Origin: S5-A14a sp050908895 | Lineage (GTDB): Bacteria; Bacillota; Clostridia; Peptostreptococcales; Anaerovoracaceae | Reading direction: 5' to 3' | DNA length: 64,000 nucleotides | Assembly (NCBI GenBank): GCA_050908895.1 | Contig: CP171222.1 | Span: forward strand, 1,364,001 to 1,428,000 | In this document: in pieces, positions 1 through 8,529 of the stretch | Layout: each line of letters starts with the position of its first letter | Position numbering within the stretch: the first letter of the stretch is position 1 | Notes under the pieces: model-generated | Database searches by the model: none | Told to the model about the DNA's origin: nothing | The model's input: only the letters and a program-made list of their open reading frames with translations | Translations under genes and position numbers: made by a program

Positions 1-433
1 TAGAAGCCGCTATTGAATCTACAAAATCTCCTCCAAAGAACATGCAAAATCCGCCACAGACCAATATACCGCCTATATATTTAAAGAACCTTGGCTGGTA
101 TTTAGCTGTAACTATCTTATCAAATGCTCTGGATAATTTAAAATAGCTCGGGCTTGTTGATACCGCCTCTCTCGATAAGTTATTTAATTTATCAAGCATA
201 GAGTAATTGGGATTGTATCTAAGTACAGTTCTTATCTGTGTTATAATTTTTCCATCAGGTGCTTCAAAAGTAACTTGCATATTATTTGTTATTATAAAAA
301 CATTTATCCTATCGCATCCATACCCTTTGCACATGCGAAAAATACTATCTTCTACACGGCTTACTTCCGCTCCGCAAACGAGCATCTCCTCACCTATATC
401 CAGAATGCACTGTAAAATTCTCTCATAATCCAT
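1..433 (-). CDS. Threonine/serine exporter family protein (ThrE N-terminal domain), partial
   Basis: This reading frame starts at the ATG at 433 and runs off the window edge, so only about 144 residues are seen. The N-terminus reads as a cytoplasmic segment (ILDIGEEMLVCGAEVSRVED) followed by a first hydrophobic segment near the truncation. That segment pattern is the signature of the ThrE/YjjP family (DUF1212), membrane proteins that export threonine or serine or related small molecules. The start codon directly follows the stop of the acetyltransferase upstream (TAGATG), so the two are translationally coupled at the end of the valS-folC transcript. In clostridia the family is often split over two adjacent genes, a long N-terminal one and a short C-terminal one. 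The partner would lie outside this window. Family assignment is by motif recall and the substrate is unknown. Confidence 0.8.
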   Translation of the reverse strand, partial: MDYERILQCILDIGEEMLVCGAEVSRVEDSIFRMCKGYGCDRINVFIITNNMQVTFEAPDGKIITQIRTVLRYNPNYSMLDKLNNLSREAVSTSPSYFKLSRAFDKIVTAKYQPRFFKYIGGILVCGGFCMFFGGDFVDSIAAS

Positions 434-898
434 CTATTCTTCCGCCTTTTTCATAGAAAGTCTCATAATTTCCGGAAAGCAAGTCTTTCGATATTGAGGG
501 CATTGTTTACATTCAAAAAAATTAGGAGCTGTGTTGGGATCAACGGTTTCGAACTCATTTTTTCTAAAAAATTCAGGAGCCCTTGCAACCAAAGCAATAC
601 TATCCCCTCCTAAATTTTCAACCTCAGACTTAACTTTATTTAAAAGGATTTTTCCTAATCCAAATTTCCTAAAAGCTGGATCAACTGCAATGCCATCGAT
701 TATGAATTCACCCTCTCTTCTAGCTAAAACCGCTGCCGCAAGAAGATGATCCTCCCGATCTACAATTTTGAAGCATTCCACAATATCCGTATCAACTTCT
801 TCATCGCCATCAAATTCCAATTCATTATCAACAAAGAACTTAACTAATCGTTCATATTCATCTGTGCGCATGAGCGTCACCATTGGTCTACATGACAC
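434..898 (-). CDS. GNAT family N-acetyltransferase
   Basis: This 154-residue protein has the core GNAT fold. Strands around VAVL and IIDGIAVDPAF lead into the acetyl-CoA pyrophosphate loop RKFGLGKILL, near residues 76-86, followed by the helix LLNKVKSEVE. The start is GTG at 898, nine bases downstream of a GGAGG that lies in the last codons of folC. The frame overlaps the folC stop by 11 bases, which indicates translational coupling. The C-terminal tail carries three cysteines in CKQCPQYRKTC, which many GNATs lack and which could bind a metal, but this is not proven. The acceptor substrate cannot be told from sequence. Confidence 0.8.
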   Translation of the reverse strand: MSCRPMVTLMRTDEYERLVKFFVDNELEFDGDEEVDTDIVECFKIVDREDHLLAAAVLARREGEFIIDGIAVDPAFRKFGLGKILLNKVKSEVENLGGDSIALVARAPEFFRKNEFETVDPNTAPNFFECKQCPQYRKTCFPEIMRLSMKKAEE

Positions 899-2219
899 CC
901 TTTTTCACCTCCTCAATTACAACCCTTCTTACCTCACCTATCAGATATAAAGATCCAGCTACTAAAAGTCCGCTGGATTTTTTCGCCCTTATTTCTTTAA
1001 AGGCCACTCTAACTGCCTCTTCCGGCGATTTTATTATTCTAATTTGAGTTTCATCAACTCCGTTATACTCAAGTATTTTTTTTATTTGTTCACCTTCTGC
1101 CCTTCTGTCTATTTTGGGCTCTGTAACAAAATAGATTTCTCCCAAGGATTTAAGATTCTTTATAATGCCGTCCATATCCTTATCAGCCATCATCCCTAGA
1201 AGAACTATTCTCGCTTTGCTATTCCCTGCTTTTTCCAAAGACACTCTAAGGCACCGGGCACTTTCTATATTGTGTGCTCCATCTAATATAACAGAGGGCA
1301 TTTCTGAAATTATTTCAAGTCTCCCTGGATTAAAAGCCATATTAATTCCCAATAAAATTTTTTCTATATCTAAGGATAGAATTTTCTCTTTCCTTAAATA
1401 TTCCAGCGCCATAAGAGCGGCAAGAGAATTAGTGATTTGAAAGGATCCACCCATAGAAGTCTCAACATTATATCTTTCGTTTCCTAATCTTATTTCATAA
1501 GAAATACCTGTGATGGTTTCTCTGTTAACCTTTATTCTTCCCATAAGATTATATACGTTAAATAATCTGGAATTAAGGTCTTTTGCAATAGCTTCAACTA
1601 CTTTAAAAGCCTGAAAATTATCAATTGCCGTTATAAGCGGACAATTTTGCTTAACTATTCCTGCTTTTTCCCTTGCTATCTCCTCTATAGTATCTCCTAA
1701 TCTATCCATATGATCATAAGAGATAGACCCTATGATTGTCATAATAGGTTTATCAATTACGTTAGTAGAATCTCCGCGGCCACCAAGCCCTACTTCAAGA
1801 ATTACAACATCAGCTTTTTTTTCCTTAAAGTACAAAATTGCAATAGCTGTGATTACTTCAAATTCAGTAGGCGAGTCTAACGCCTTATCTACTATCTTAT
1901 TAACCGCTTCAAGAACCTTATCTGTGAAGAGTTCCAAATCCTCATCAGATATTTGATGTCCATCTAGTTGAATTCTTTCGTTAAAATTTTCTAAGAATGG
2001 TGAAATAAACATTCCCGTTCTATATCCATTATTAATAAGACCACCATAAATGTAGTGACAAATTGAACCTTTACCATTAGTTCCTGCTACATGGATTACT
2101 TTTAATTCTTTTTCAGGATTACCAAGTTCATTTAATAGAGTTTTCATTCTGTCCAGACCCAAAACGCTCCCAAATTTATGAAATTCTTTTAGTTTTTCCT
2201 TAGCACTTTTCACTGTCAT
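888..2219 (-). CDS. folC: Folylpolyglutamate synthase / dihydrofolate synthase
   Basis: FolC is a cytoplasmic Mur-ligase-family enzyme that adds glutamates to reduced folates, and in many bacteria also joins glutamate to dihydropteroate, using ATP. The ATP loop GTNGKGS is at residues 46-52. The family signatures LEVGLGGRGDSTNV (141-154) and SYDHMDRLGDTIEEIAREKAGI (starting at 168) are intact, and the C-domain motif ILDGAHN is present. The length of 443 residues is normal. It lies 45 bases downstream of valS, an order common in Firmicutes, and overlaps the following acetyltransferase. The window also holds the folate enzymes fhs, folD and fmt, whose cofactor this enzyme retains in the cell by polyglutamylation. 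Confidence 0.95.
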   Translation of the reverse strand: MTVKSAKEKLKEFHKFGSVLGLDRMKTLLNELGNPEKELKVIHVAGTNGKGSICHYIYGGLINNGYRTGMFISPFLENFNERIQLDGHQISDEDLELFTDKVLEAVNKIVDKALDSPTEFEVITAIAILYFKEKKADVVILEVGLGGRGDSTNVIDKPIMTIIGSISYDHMDRLGDTIEEIAREKAGIVKQNCPLITAIDNFQAFKVVEAIAKDLNSRLFNVYNLMGRIKVNRETITGISYEIRLGNERYNVETSMGGSFQITNSLAALMALEYLRKEKILSLDIEKILLGINMAFNPGRLEIISEMPSVILDGAHNIESARCLRVSLEKAGNSKARIVLLGMMADKDMDGIIKNLKSLGEIYFVTEPKIDRRAEGEQIKKILEYNGVDETQIRIIKSPEEAVRVAFKEIRAKKSSGLLVAGSLYLIGEVRRVVIEEVKKGVM

Positions 2220-2264
2220 CTACACCTCTATCTTAATTCAAAATCTAAGCCTATATTAATTCAA

Positions 2265-5000
2265 TTACCTAAGTTTTTCTTGAATTAACTCTAATTGAAG
2301 GCTTACTTTTTCTAATAATTCCTCATAATTTGCCAACTTTGATTTTTCTTCTTCGATAATATGTTTAGGAGCCTTTGATATGAATCCTTGATTAGAAAGT
2401 TTGCCTTTAACTCTAGCCACTTCTCCTTCGAGTTTTTTCTTTTCTTTTGACAATCTTGCTTCCTCTTCTTTATAATCGATCAAATCTGCTAATGGAACAA
2501 ATAGTTCACCACCGGTAATAGCTTGGGACATTACATCCTTTGGAATATCGTTCTTTGATTCTATAGCAACTACTTTATTTATGTTTCCAATTTCTCTTAT
2601 ATATCTTTCATACAAATTTATATTTACTGCAATTTCATCCGTAACATATAAATCTAATGTTTTTGACGGAGGTGCATCAACCTCAGCTCTAATATTTCTT
2701 ATAGCTTTAATGATTTCTTGTGTTTTCTCAATTATTTTTTCTTCCTCATTGAAATTCCATTCATCAACTGCTTCTGGCCATGAAGATGCTATCAATTTAC
2801 TTTCTCCGTTAATTCCTGTTGCTTCTTCGATAGAATGAGGTAAATATCCCCAAATTTCTTCTGTAATAAATGGCATAAATGGATGGAGAAGCTTTAAGAG
2901 ATTTTTTAATACCATAATTAGGGTAAACCTTACAACCTGCTTATCGTTCTCATCTTCTCCCCAAAGTCTTTTCTTAACCATCTCTATGTACCAGTCACAG
3001 TAGTTATTCCATATCAAATCATATACTTTCTGTCCTGCTAGAGCAATTTCATAGTTTTCAAGATTAATGGTTATTTCTTTAACTGCCTGATTAAGCTTTG
3101 ATAAAATCCACTTATCTTCGGATTTCAATGCAATATTTGAGAAATTCTTAGTATCCCCGCAAGCACAGCCACAGCATTCAGCACAGCATTTTGCCATAGG
3201 AAGGAGTTTATCATCTTCGTCTGTAATATTCATGATTACAAATCGAGATGCATTCCATAACTTGTTTGCAAAGTTACGTGCTGATTCCAACTTTTCTGTT
3301 TGAAATCGCATATCATTTCCCGGCGTGGTTCCTGTCGAAAGCATGAATCTGAGAGCATCTGCACCATACTGGTCTATAATCTCAAGTGGGTCTATTCCAT
3401 TGCCTAATGACTTACTCATTTTTTGGCCTTTGCTATCTCTTACAAGCCCATGAATATAAACATCCTTGAAAGGAACTTCTCCCATAACTTCTATAGATGA
3501 AAAAACCATTCTTACTACCCAGAAGAATATAATGTCATAGGCTGTTACAAGAACATTTGTCGGATAGAAATAATTAAGATCCTCTGAGTTTTCCGGCCAC
3601 CCTAAGGTGGAGAAAGGCCAAAGGGCTGATGAGAACCATGTATCCAGAACGTCCTCATCCTGCTTTAAATTTTTGCTATTACATTTAGTACATTTATCAG
3701 GTTCTTCCATGGCTACAATTATTTCGCCGCAGTCCTGACAGTACCATGCTGGAATTCTGTGTCCCCACCACAGCTGCCTTGAAATACACCAATCACGAAT
3801 ATCTTCCAGCCAATGTAAATAAATTTTTTCAAATCTTTCAGGTACATGGGTTAATGTTCCATTTTTTGCAGCTTCAATAGCTGGCTTTGCTAATTCTTCC
3901 ATCTTTACAAACCACTGGTCTGAAAGCATTGGCTCAATTACTGTGCCACATCTATAGCAAGTACCCACTGGAATATCCATGTCTTCAGTTTTAACAAGGA
4001 ATCCTGCATCATCAAGATCTTTAACCCATTTTTTTCTGCATTCAAATCTATCCATGCCATGATATTTACCTGCATATTCATTCATGGTTCCATCAAGGTT
4101 TATACATGAAATCACCTCTAGATTGTGTCTCTGTCCTACCTCAAAGTCATTAGGGTCATGAGCTGGTGTGATTTTAACTGCTCCTGTTCCCTTTTCTGGA
4201 TCTGGATATGGATCTGCTATAATTGGAATTTCTCTACCAACAATCGGTAAGATTACCATCTGTCCTATCATATCCTTATATTTTTCGTCCTTTGGATTTA
4301 CTGCAATTGCAATGTCCCCAAACATAGTCTCGGGTCTTGAGGTCGCAACTATAATATCCTTTCCACCTTCACATGCTGCAGGATATCGGAAGTACCAATA
4401 TAACCCCTTTTTATCTTCGTGTTCTACTTCCGCATCAGAAAGAGAAGTGCCACAATCAGGACACCAGTTTATAAGTCTATTACCTCTGTAGATATATCCT
4501 TTCTTATACAGATCCATAAAGTGTTTTCTTACCGCATTAGAGCAGCCTTCGTCCATTGTAAATCTTTCTCTACTCCAGTCACAAGAATCTCCTAAACGTC
4601 TACATTGTTGAGTTATTCTTCCACCATACTCCTCTTTCCACTTCCACGCTCTCTTTAGAAATTCTTCTCTTCCAAGTTGGTCTTTAGTCAACCCTTCCTC
4701 TTCTTTTACTTTTTCTACAACTTTAACTTCAGTTGCAATACTGGCATGGTCACTTCCTGGAAGCCATAGAGCAGAAAAGCCTTGAAGTCTTTTCCATCTA
4801 ATCAAAACATCCTGAAGAGTATGGTCTAGGGCATGTCCCATGTGTAATTGTCCAGTTATATTTGGAGGAGGCATAACAATGGTATAAGGAATCTTTTCTT
4901 TATCAACTTCAGCTGTAAATAGTCCCTTTTCTTCCCACTCTTGATATATCCTCTGTTCAAATTCTTTAGGATTATAATTCTTAGCAAGGTTCTTGCTCAT
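2265..5000 (-). CDS. valS: Valyl-tRNA synthetase
   Basis: This class I aminoacyl-tRNA synthetase charges tRNA-Val. HMGH is at residues 53-56 and KMSKS at 527-531. The CP1 editing domain lies between them, with zinc-knuckle-like CPDC (180-183) and CQDC/CTKC pairs (421-440). The C-terminal coiled coil that contacts tRNA begins near residue 840 (EEEARLSKEKKKLEGEV). The length of 911 residues is slightly above the usual 880. The excess is partly explained by a cysteine-rich insertion near 594-622 with the string CCAECCGCACG, reported as a finding. The start has AAGGAGG 12 bases upstream. A promoter TTGACC-17-TAAAAT predicts a leader of only about 37 bases, so no T-box is present. Confidence 0.97.
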   Translation of the reverse strand: MSKNLAKNYNPKEFEQRIYQEWEEKGLFTAEVDKEKIPYTIVMPPPNITGQLHMGHALDHTLQDVLIRWKRLQGFSALWLPGSDHASIATEVKVVEKVKEEEGLTKDQLGREEFLKRAWKWKEEYGGRITQQCRRLGDSCDWSRERFTMDEGCSNAVRKHFMDLYKKGYIYRGNRLINWCPDCGTSLSDAEVEHEDKKGLYWYFRYPAACEGGKDIIVATSRPETMFGDIAIAVNPKDEKYKDMIGQMVILPIVGREIPIIADPYPDPEKGTGAVKITPAHDPNDFEVGQRHNLEVISCINLDGTMNEYAGKYHGMDRFECRKKWVKDLDDAGFLVKTEDMDIPVGTCYRCGTVIEPMLSDQWFVKMEELAKPAIEAAKNGTLTHVPERFEKIYLHWLEDIRDWCISRQLWWGHRIPAWYCQDCGEIIVAMEEPDKCTKCNSKNLKQDEDVLDTWFSSALWPFSTLGWPENSEDLNYFYPTNVLVTAYDIIFFWVVRMVFSSIEVMGEVPFKDVYIHGLVRDSKGQKMSKSLGNGIDPLEIIDQYGADALRFMLSTGTTPGNDMRFQTEKLESARNFANKLWNASRFVIMNITDEDDKLLPMAKCCAECCGCACGDTKNFSNIALKSEDKWILSKLNQAVKEITINLENYEIALAGQKVYDLIWNNYCDWYIEMVKKRLWGEDENDKQVVRFTLIMVLKNLLKLLHPFMPFITEEIWGYLPHSIEEATGINGESKLIASSWPEAVDEWNFNEEEKIIEKTQEIIKAIRNIRAEVDAPPSKTLDLYVTDEIAVNINLYERYIREIGNINKVVAIESKNDIPKDVMSQAITGGELFVPLADLIDYKEEEARLSKEKKKLEGEVARVKGKLSNQGFISKAPKHIIEEEKSKLANYEELLEKVSLQLELIQEKLR

Positions 5001-5024
5001 ATGTATAAATACCTCCTTAATGTA

Positions 5025-5053
5025 TTACAAGCTTATCTGAAAAATTTTATAAT
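5025..5053 (+). promoter_or_regulatory. Predicted promoter of the SGNH hydrolase gene
   Basis: TTACAA (5025-5030), a 17-base spacer and a perfect TATAAT (5048-5053) point to the gene at 5144. A second match, TTGAGA-17-TATCAT (5082-5110), lies closer and would start a transcript almost at the ATG at 5118. Both are AT-rich consensus matches. Confidence 0.45.
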
Positions 5054-5072
5054 ATTTTACCTTAAAGGTCAA
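5044..5072 (-). promoter_or_regulatory. Predicted valS promoter
   Basis: Reading the minus strand, TTGACC (5072-5067) is followed by a 17-base spacer and TAAAAT (5049-5044). Transcription would begin near 5037, leaving a leader of about 37 bases with AAGGAGG just before the ATG. It overlaps a divergent plus-strand promoter. This is from consensus matching only. Confidence 0.55.
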
Positions 5073-5143
5073 GTAAATGCCTTGAGAATTGAGGCATTTT
5101 ATAGTATCATTTATTTTATGAAAAAGAAAAAAATTATAGATTA

Positions 5144-5884
5144 ATGTCTATTTTCACGGTAATATTGTTATTTTTAATATGTTCTCTTACCATTGCCTTG
5201 AAATCCGGAGTTTTTCAACACAAAACTGAAAAATCCTGTCATTCCAAAATACATGAGGTCATGGGTGTCGCCATGCTAAAATACAATTTGCTTACATCTG
5301 AAAAGATTCTCCAAGGTAGTGTTTTTACTGGTAAAGATAAAAAATCTATTGAAAACTTAAGACAGTCAGCAAAGGACATAGTTGTTATTGGAGATTCTAT
5401 TACTGAAGGTTTTATTGCTTACGGACCTCTAAACGAGGACACCGTATACAGCAAGATAGGAGCTTCTTTGATTAACTCTGAAGATTTATTCGAATCAGCT
5501 GCTTCAAAGCATCCGAAAAAAGCCTTCTTTGCTTTTGGTATGAATGATATGGGAAATTTCAACGGAGACTCCCAAGCCTATTATGATAGATACTTATCTC
5601 AAATTAAGCTTTTCAAAAAAATTTCCCCCAATACATCTATATCTCTTATAAAAATAGTTCCTCCAACCCAAGAGGCACTTTCTAGCAACAAAATTTTAAA
5701 TAATTATTCAAGTTTTAATGATGAGATAGATAAAATTGCACAAACTAAAAAAGTATCTGTTGTTGAGGTCTCGCCTTTAATTAAGAACTATCCATATATT
5801 CATGAAAGTGACGGAATACATCTAAAGCCTGTCTTTTATCCTCTGCTACTTGATCACATGGGAATTATCGAATTAGATAAATAA
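5144..5884 (+). CDS. SGNH/GDSL-type hydrolase, membrane-anchored
   Basis: This is an SGNH-fold esterase or acyl-hydrolase. The nucleophile block GDSITEG places Ser85. The block-III asparagine sits in FGMND (Asn134), and the catalytic Asp-His pair is in DGIHLKP (Asp223, His226). A hydrophobic segment at residues 5-19 looks like a signal anchor but lacks the usual basic N-terminus, and no Shine-Dalgarno site precedes this ATG. A short out-of-frame reading MKKKK starts at 5118 and would join this frame if the run of seven A's at 5127-5133 had one more base. See findings. The natural substrate is unknown; relatives deacetylate wall polymers or cleave esters. A terminator follows inside the convergent neighbour. 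Confidence 0.82.
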   Translation: MSIFTVILLFLICSLTIALKSGVFQHKTEKSCHSKIHEVMGVAMLKYNLLTSEKILQGSVFTGKDKKSIENLRQSAKDIVVIGDSITEGFIAYGPLNEDTVYSKIGASLINSEDLFESAASKHPKKAFFAFGMNDMGNFNGDSQAYYDRYLSQIKLFKKISPNTSISLIKIVPPTQEALSSNKILNNYSSFNDEIDKIAQTKKVSVVEVSPLIKNYPYIHESDGIHLKPVFYPLLLDHMGIIELDK

Positions 5885-7649
5885 GAGTATTTAGAACTCG
5901 TATATAGTCGGGTTCTTTTTTTATCCTCTCATTAAAGGCATTAGCTAACAAAACTTCATCTGTAACGACATAATCAACACTACTTGTAATTGACTTACCA
6001 AGAGCGGCTGCAGAGTTACAGGTCCAAACAGCTACAGATTTATCCCTACTTCTCAATCTTTCGATATTTGAAGGTGATGCCACTTCTATTTCAAGGGCTA
6101 CCCCATCAACATTCAAATTTTCTATTCCTCCTAAAGCAAAAAAGCATAGATACATAGTGTTTGCGTCCTTATGTTTTCTTTCCATATAGTCTATTTCTTT
6201 ATAATCTAAACTTATAAATGTACACTCATTTAACATATCTTTTGATTTTACTATTTGATATAAATCATCTGCCATTTTTCTATCAGCTGTTTTTCCCTTG
6301 AGTTCAATATATAAGTGAATTTTTCCTTTAGCTGCATCTAACATCTCTTCAATCGTGGCAATTTTTGAAGTAAATCCATTAGCTTTAGATATATTCATGC
6401 TTTTAACTTGGTCTAAAGTAACATCCTGAGGTTTTCTTTTGTCTCCGCACATTCTATAAAAATCGTCATCATGATTTATGATATATCTACCATCTAGTGT
6501 TCTCTGTACATCAATTTCAGCTCCATAAATTTTATTAGCTATGGCAGCATTAAGTCCATCAATCGTATTTTCAGCCTCTAAAACTCCTCCTCCTCTATGA
6601 GCAATGGTCTTTCCATAAGCTACTTTCGGGAATAAAGTAGAAAAGTTTTCAGCCATAAAATAACTTGAAGAAGCACTTATCATTAAAAATAAAATTCCGG
6701 AAACAGCAAAATATTTTAAATATCCTTTTACCTTAGGAGTATCCCAGTTATCACTCATCCCTTGACATTTAAAAAATTTCTTAGTGAGCCAGACATATTG
6801 AAATTGAATTACCAGTAAAGTGAATAAGATTACAGTAAAAAGCATAACCACAACGCTAAAAACTATGAGAAAGTGGTAGTTTATTTCCGACAAGGTCATT
6901 GATTCAATTATGAGTCTAGGCAATTCGAAAGCTAAAAATAATAAAATAACAAAAGAACCAAAACATGCCATCACAAACATTAGATAACTAAAAATAATAT
7001 ACAAAAAATTCTCTTTTACAAGTCTTCTGCTCTTACCCAAACTTTCTTTAAGTGATTTCCCATTAAGTAAAATAAAATGAAATGTGAACACATGAAAAAT
7101 TCCCAAAAGATTTACAAGAATTACAATACATATAAAAATCATATGATAGAATTCATTCTCTCTAATATATGACATAATAAAATCGGGAATTGCAAAGCTA
7201 CCAAGTTTGAATTTTAAAAGCCCTTGATTTAATGGTATTATTAAAAATAAATATAACACTACTGCAGCGCCTCTTAATGATACAAATTTTTTAATATTTT
7301 TAGCCGCTGTCTTACCTAAATCTATCAGACTCTCTTTCTTACCCATAACTATTTTGTTGCTAAGTAAAACCATCATATTTATATTGAATATGATGTAAAT
7401 TGATATGAGAATAAACCCTACAATCAAAATAGCCCATCCCCTGTAGTCTCTCATCAAATAAGGAATATCTCCGCTTGTTAAAGCCTCAAGATTTACGGTC
7501 CAAAGTAGTGCTGACATCATATTGTTTGCCGCAAATAATATGGCTAAAAGAATTCCCTTCGCAATCACTTGATATACCAACGTGCCCGGTACAGATTTAA
7601 TATAGTACTTAGATGATTTTATAATATATTTATAATCGTGTTCTCTCAA
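5865..7649 (-). CDS. Membrane-bound glycerophosphodiester phosphodiesterase
   Basis: This 594-residue protein has two parts. The first ~340 residues carry about eight hydrophobic segments of the GPDPase-membrane type (PF10110-like). The C-terminal ~240 residues form a GDPD TIM barrel. Catalytic-site motifs are IAHRGG near residue 350, the metal-binding AEIDVQ and the catalytic histidine in INHDDD. The enzyme would hydrolyse glycerophosphodiesters, from lipid or teichoic acid turnover, to an alcohol and glycerol-3-phosphate at the membrane. The start is TTG at 7649 with GGAG seven bases upstream, ten bases after folD, so it ends the fhs transcript. Its 3' end overlaps the convergent SGNH gene by 20 bases. 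Confidence 0.87.
   Translation of the reverse strand: MREHDYKYIIKSSKYYIKSVPGTLVYQVIAKGILLAILFAANNMMSALLWTVNLEALTSGDIPYLMRDYRGWAILIVGFILISIYIIFNINMMVLLSNKIVMGKKESLIDLGKTAAKNIKKFVSLRGAAVVLYLFLIIPLNQGLLKFKLGSFAIPDFIMSYIRENEFYHMIFICIVILVNLLGIFHVFTFHFILLNGKSLKESLGKSRRLVKENFLYIIFSYLMFVMACFGSFVILLFLAFELPRLIIESMTLSEINYHFLIVFSVVVMLFTVILFTLLVIQFQYVWLTKKFFKCQGMSDNWDTPKVKGYLKYFAVSGILFLMISASSSYFMAENFSTLFPKVAYGKTIAHRGGGVLEAENTIDGLNAAIANKIYGAEIDVQRTLDGRYIINHDDDFYRMCGDKRKPQDVTLDQVKSMNISKANGFTSKIATIEEMLDAAKGKIHLYIELKGKTADRKMADDLYQIVKSKDMLNECTFISLDYKEIDYMERKHKDANTMYLCFFALGGIENLNVDGVALEIEVASPSNIERLRSRDKSVAVWTCNSAAALGKSITSSVDYVVTDEVLLANAFNERIKKEPDYIRVLNTLIYLIR
5893..5922 (+). terminator. Intrinsic terminator of the SGNH hydrolase gene
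   Basis: AGAACTCG (5893-5900) pairs over eight bases, one of them G-U, with CGGGTTCT (5909-5916). A run of seven T's (5916-5922) follows. The hairpin lies inside the last codons of the convergent glycerophosphodiesterase gene. Confidence 0.75.
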
Positions 7650-7659
7650 TTGTATACTC

Positions 7660-8529
7660 CTAGTTTAATTTATTTGTTTTTTTGCTAACTTCCGCACTGG
7701 CCACAAGTTGTTTTAAAAGCACCAGAGTAGTTATGCTCCCTATTCCCCCCGGTACCGGACTTATGTTTTTTACACATGGCTCAACCGTATCAAAGCACAC
7801 ATCCCCTTTTAATTTGCCATCATCATCTCTATTCATTCCCACATCAAGAACAGTATGACCTATTCTTGCCAGTTCCTTTGTAAAAGTGTCGATTACACCC
7901 GTAGCAACTACAATTATATCTGCAATTTCAGATAGTTTTTTAAGTTGGTCCTTCGGGGTTTTACTATGTGCCATTATTACTGTTGCATCCTCCATCTGAA
8001 GAAGCATGCTTAAAGGTTTGCCTATTACAAGAGATCTTCCAATCACTAAAGCCGTTTTCCCCTTAATATCAATATTATAATAGTGAAGCATTTCAATGCA
8101 AGCCTTGGCGGTGCATGGGTATAACTCCCCTTTTCCAGTGAAAACTCCAGCTAACGATTCATCGGTAATACAATCAAGATCTTTACGATAATCTAAAGAA
8201 TTTCTAACAAGGTTATCATCAAATTTTTTTGGAAAAGGTCTTAAAATTAACGCTCCATGAATACTTTCATCTTCATTTATTTTCTTAATTGTGGCAAGTG
8301 CCTCACTTTGTGTTGCTGAAGCATGAAGTGTAAATTTTTTTGCCTCAATTCCTAACTTTTCAGATTTCTTAATTACTGCATTTTCATAAACCATATCCCC
8401 GGGGTTTTCACCAATTCTCATAATTGCCAACTTTGGAATAACTCCGGATTTCTTTAGCATTTCAATTTTTGATATCAAATTCAATTCAATTGAGGCACCT
8501 ACCTCTTTACCGCTCAAAATATTAGCCAC
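7660..8529 (-). CDS. folD: Methylenetetrahydrofolate dehydrogenase / cyclohydrolase
   Basis: FolD interconverts methylene-, methenyl- and 10-formyl-tetrahydrofolate using NAD(P). The active-site Tyr-Lys region VYENAVIKKSEKLGI and the dinucleotide signature GRSLVIGKPLSMLL are present, as is the C-terminal PGGIGSITT. The start is uncertain. The GTG at 8529 gives the usual N-terminus (V)ANILSGKEVG, has AAAGGAAG six bases upstream and overlaps the amidohydrolase stop by eight bases. An ATG at 8547 would add six residues but has no good ribosome site. The gene shares a transcript with fhs and completes the formate-to-methylene-folate branch. Confidence 0.95.
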   Translation of the reverse strand: MANILSGKEVGASIELNLISKIEMLKKSGVIPKLAIMRIGENPGDMVYENAVIKKSEKLGIEAKKFTLHASATQSEALATIKKINEDESIHGALILRPFPKKFDDNLVRNSLDYRKDLDCITDESLAGVFTGKGELYPCTAKACIEMLHYYNIDIKGKTALVIGRSLVIGKPLSMLLQMEDATVIMAHSKTPKDQLKKLSEIADIIVVATGVIDTFTKELARIGHTVLDVGMNRDDDGKLKGDVCFDTVEPCVKNISPVPGGIGSITTLVLLKQLVASAEVSKKTNKLN

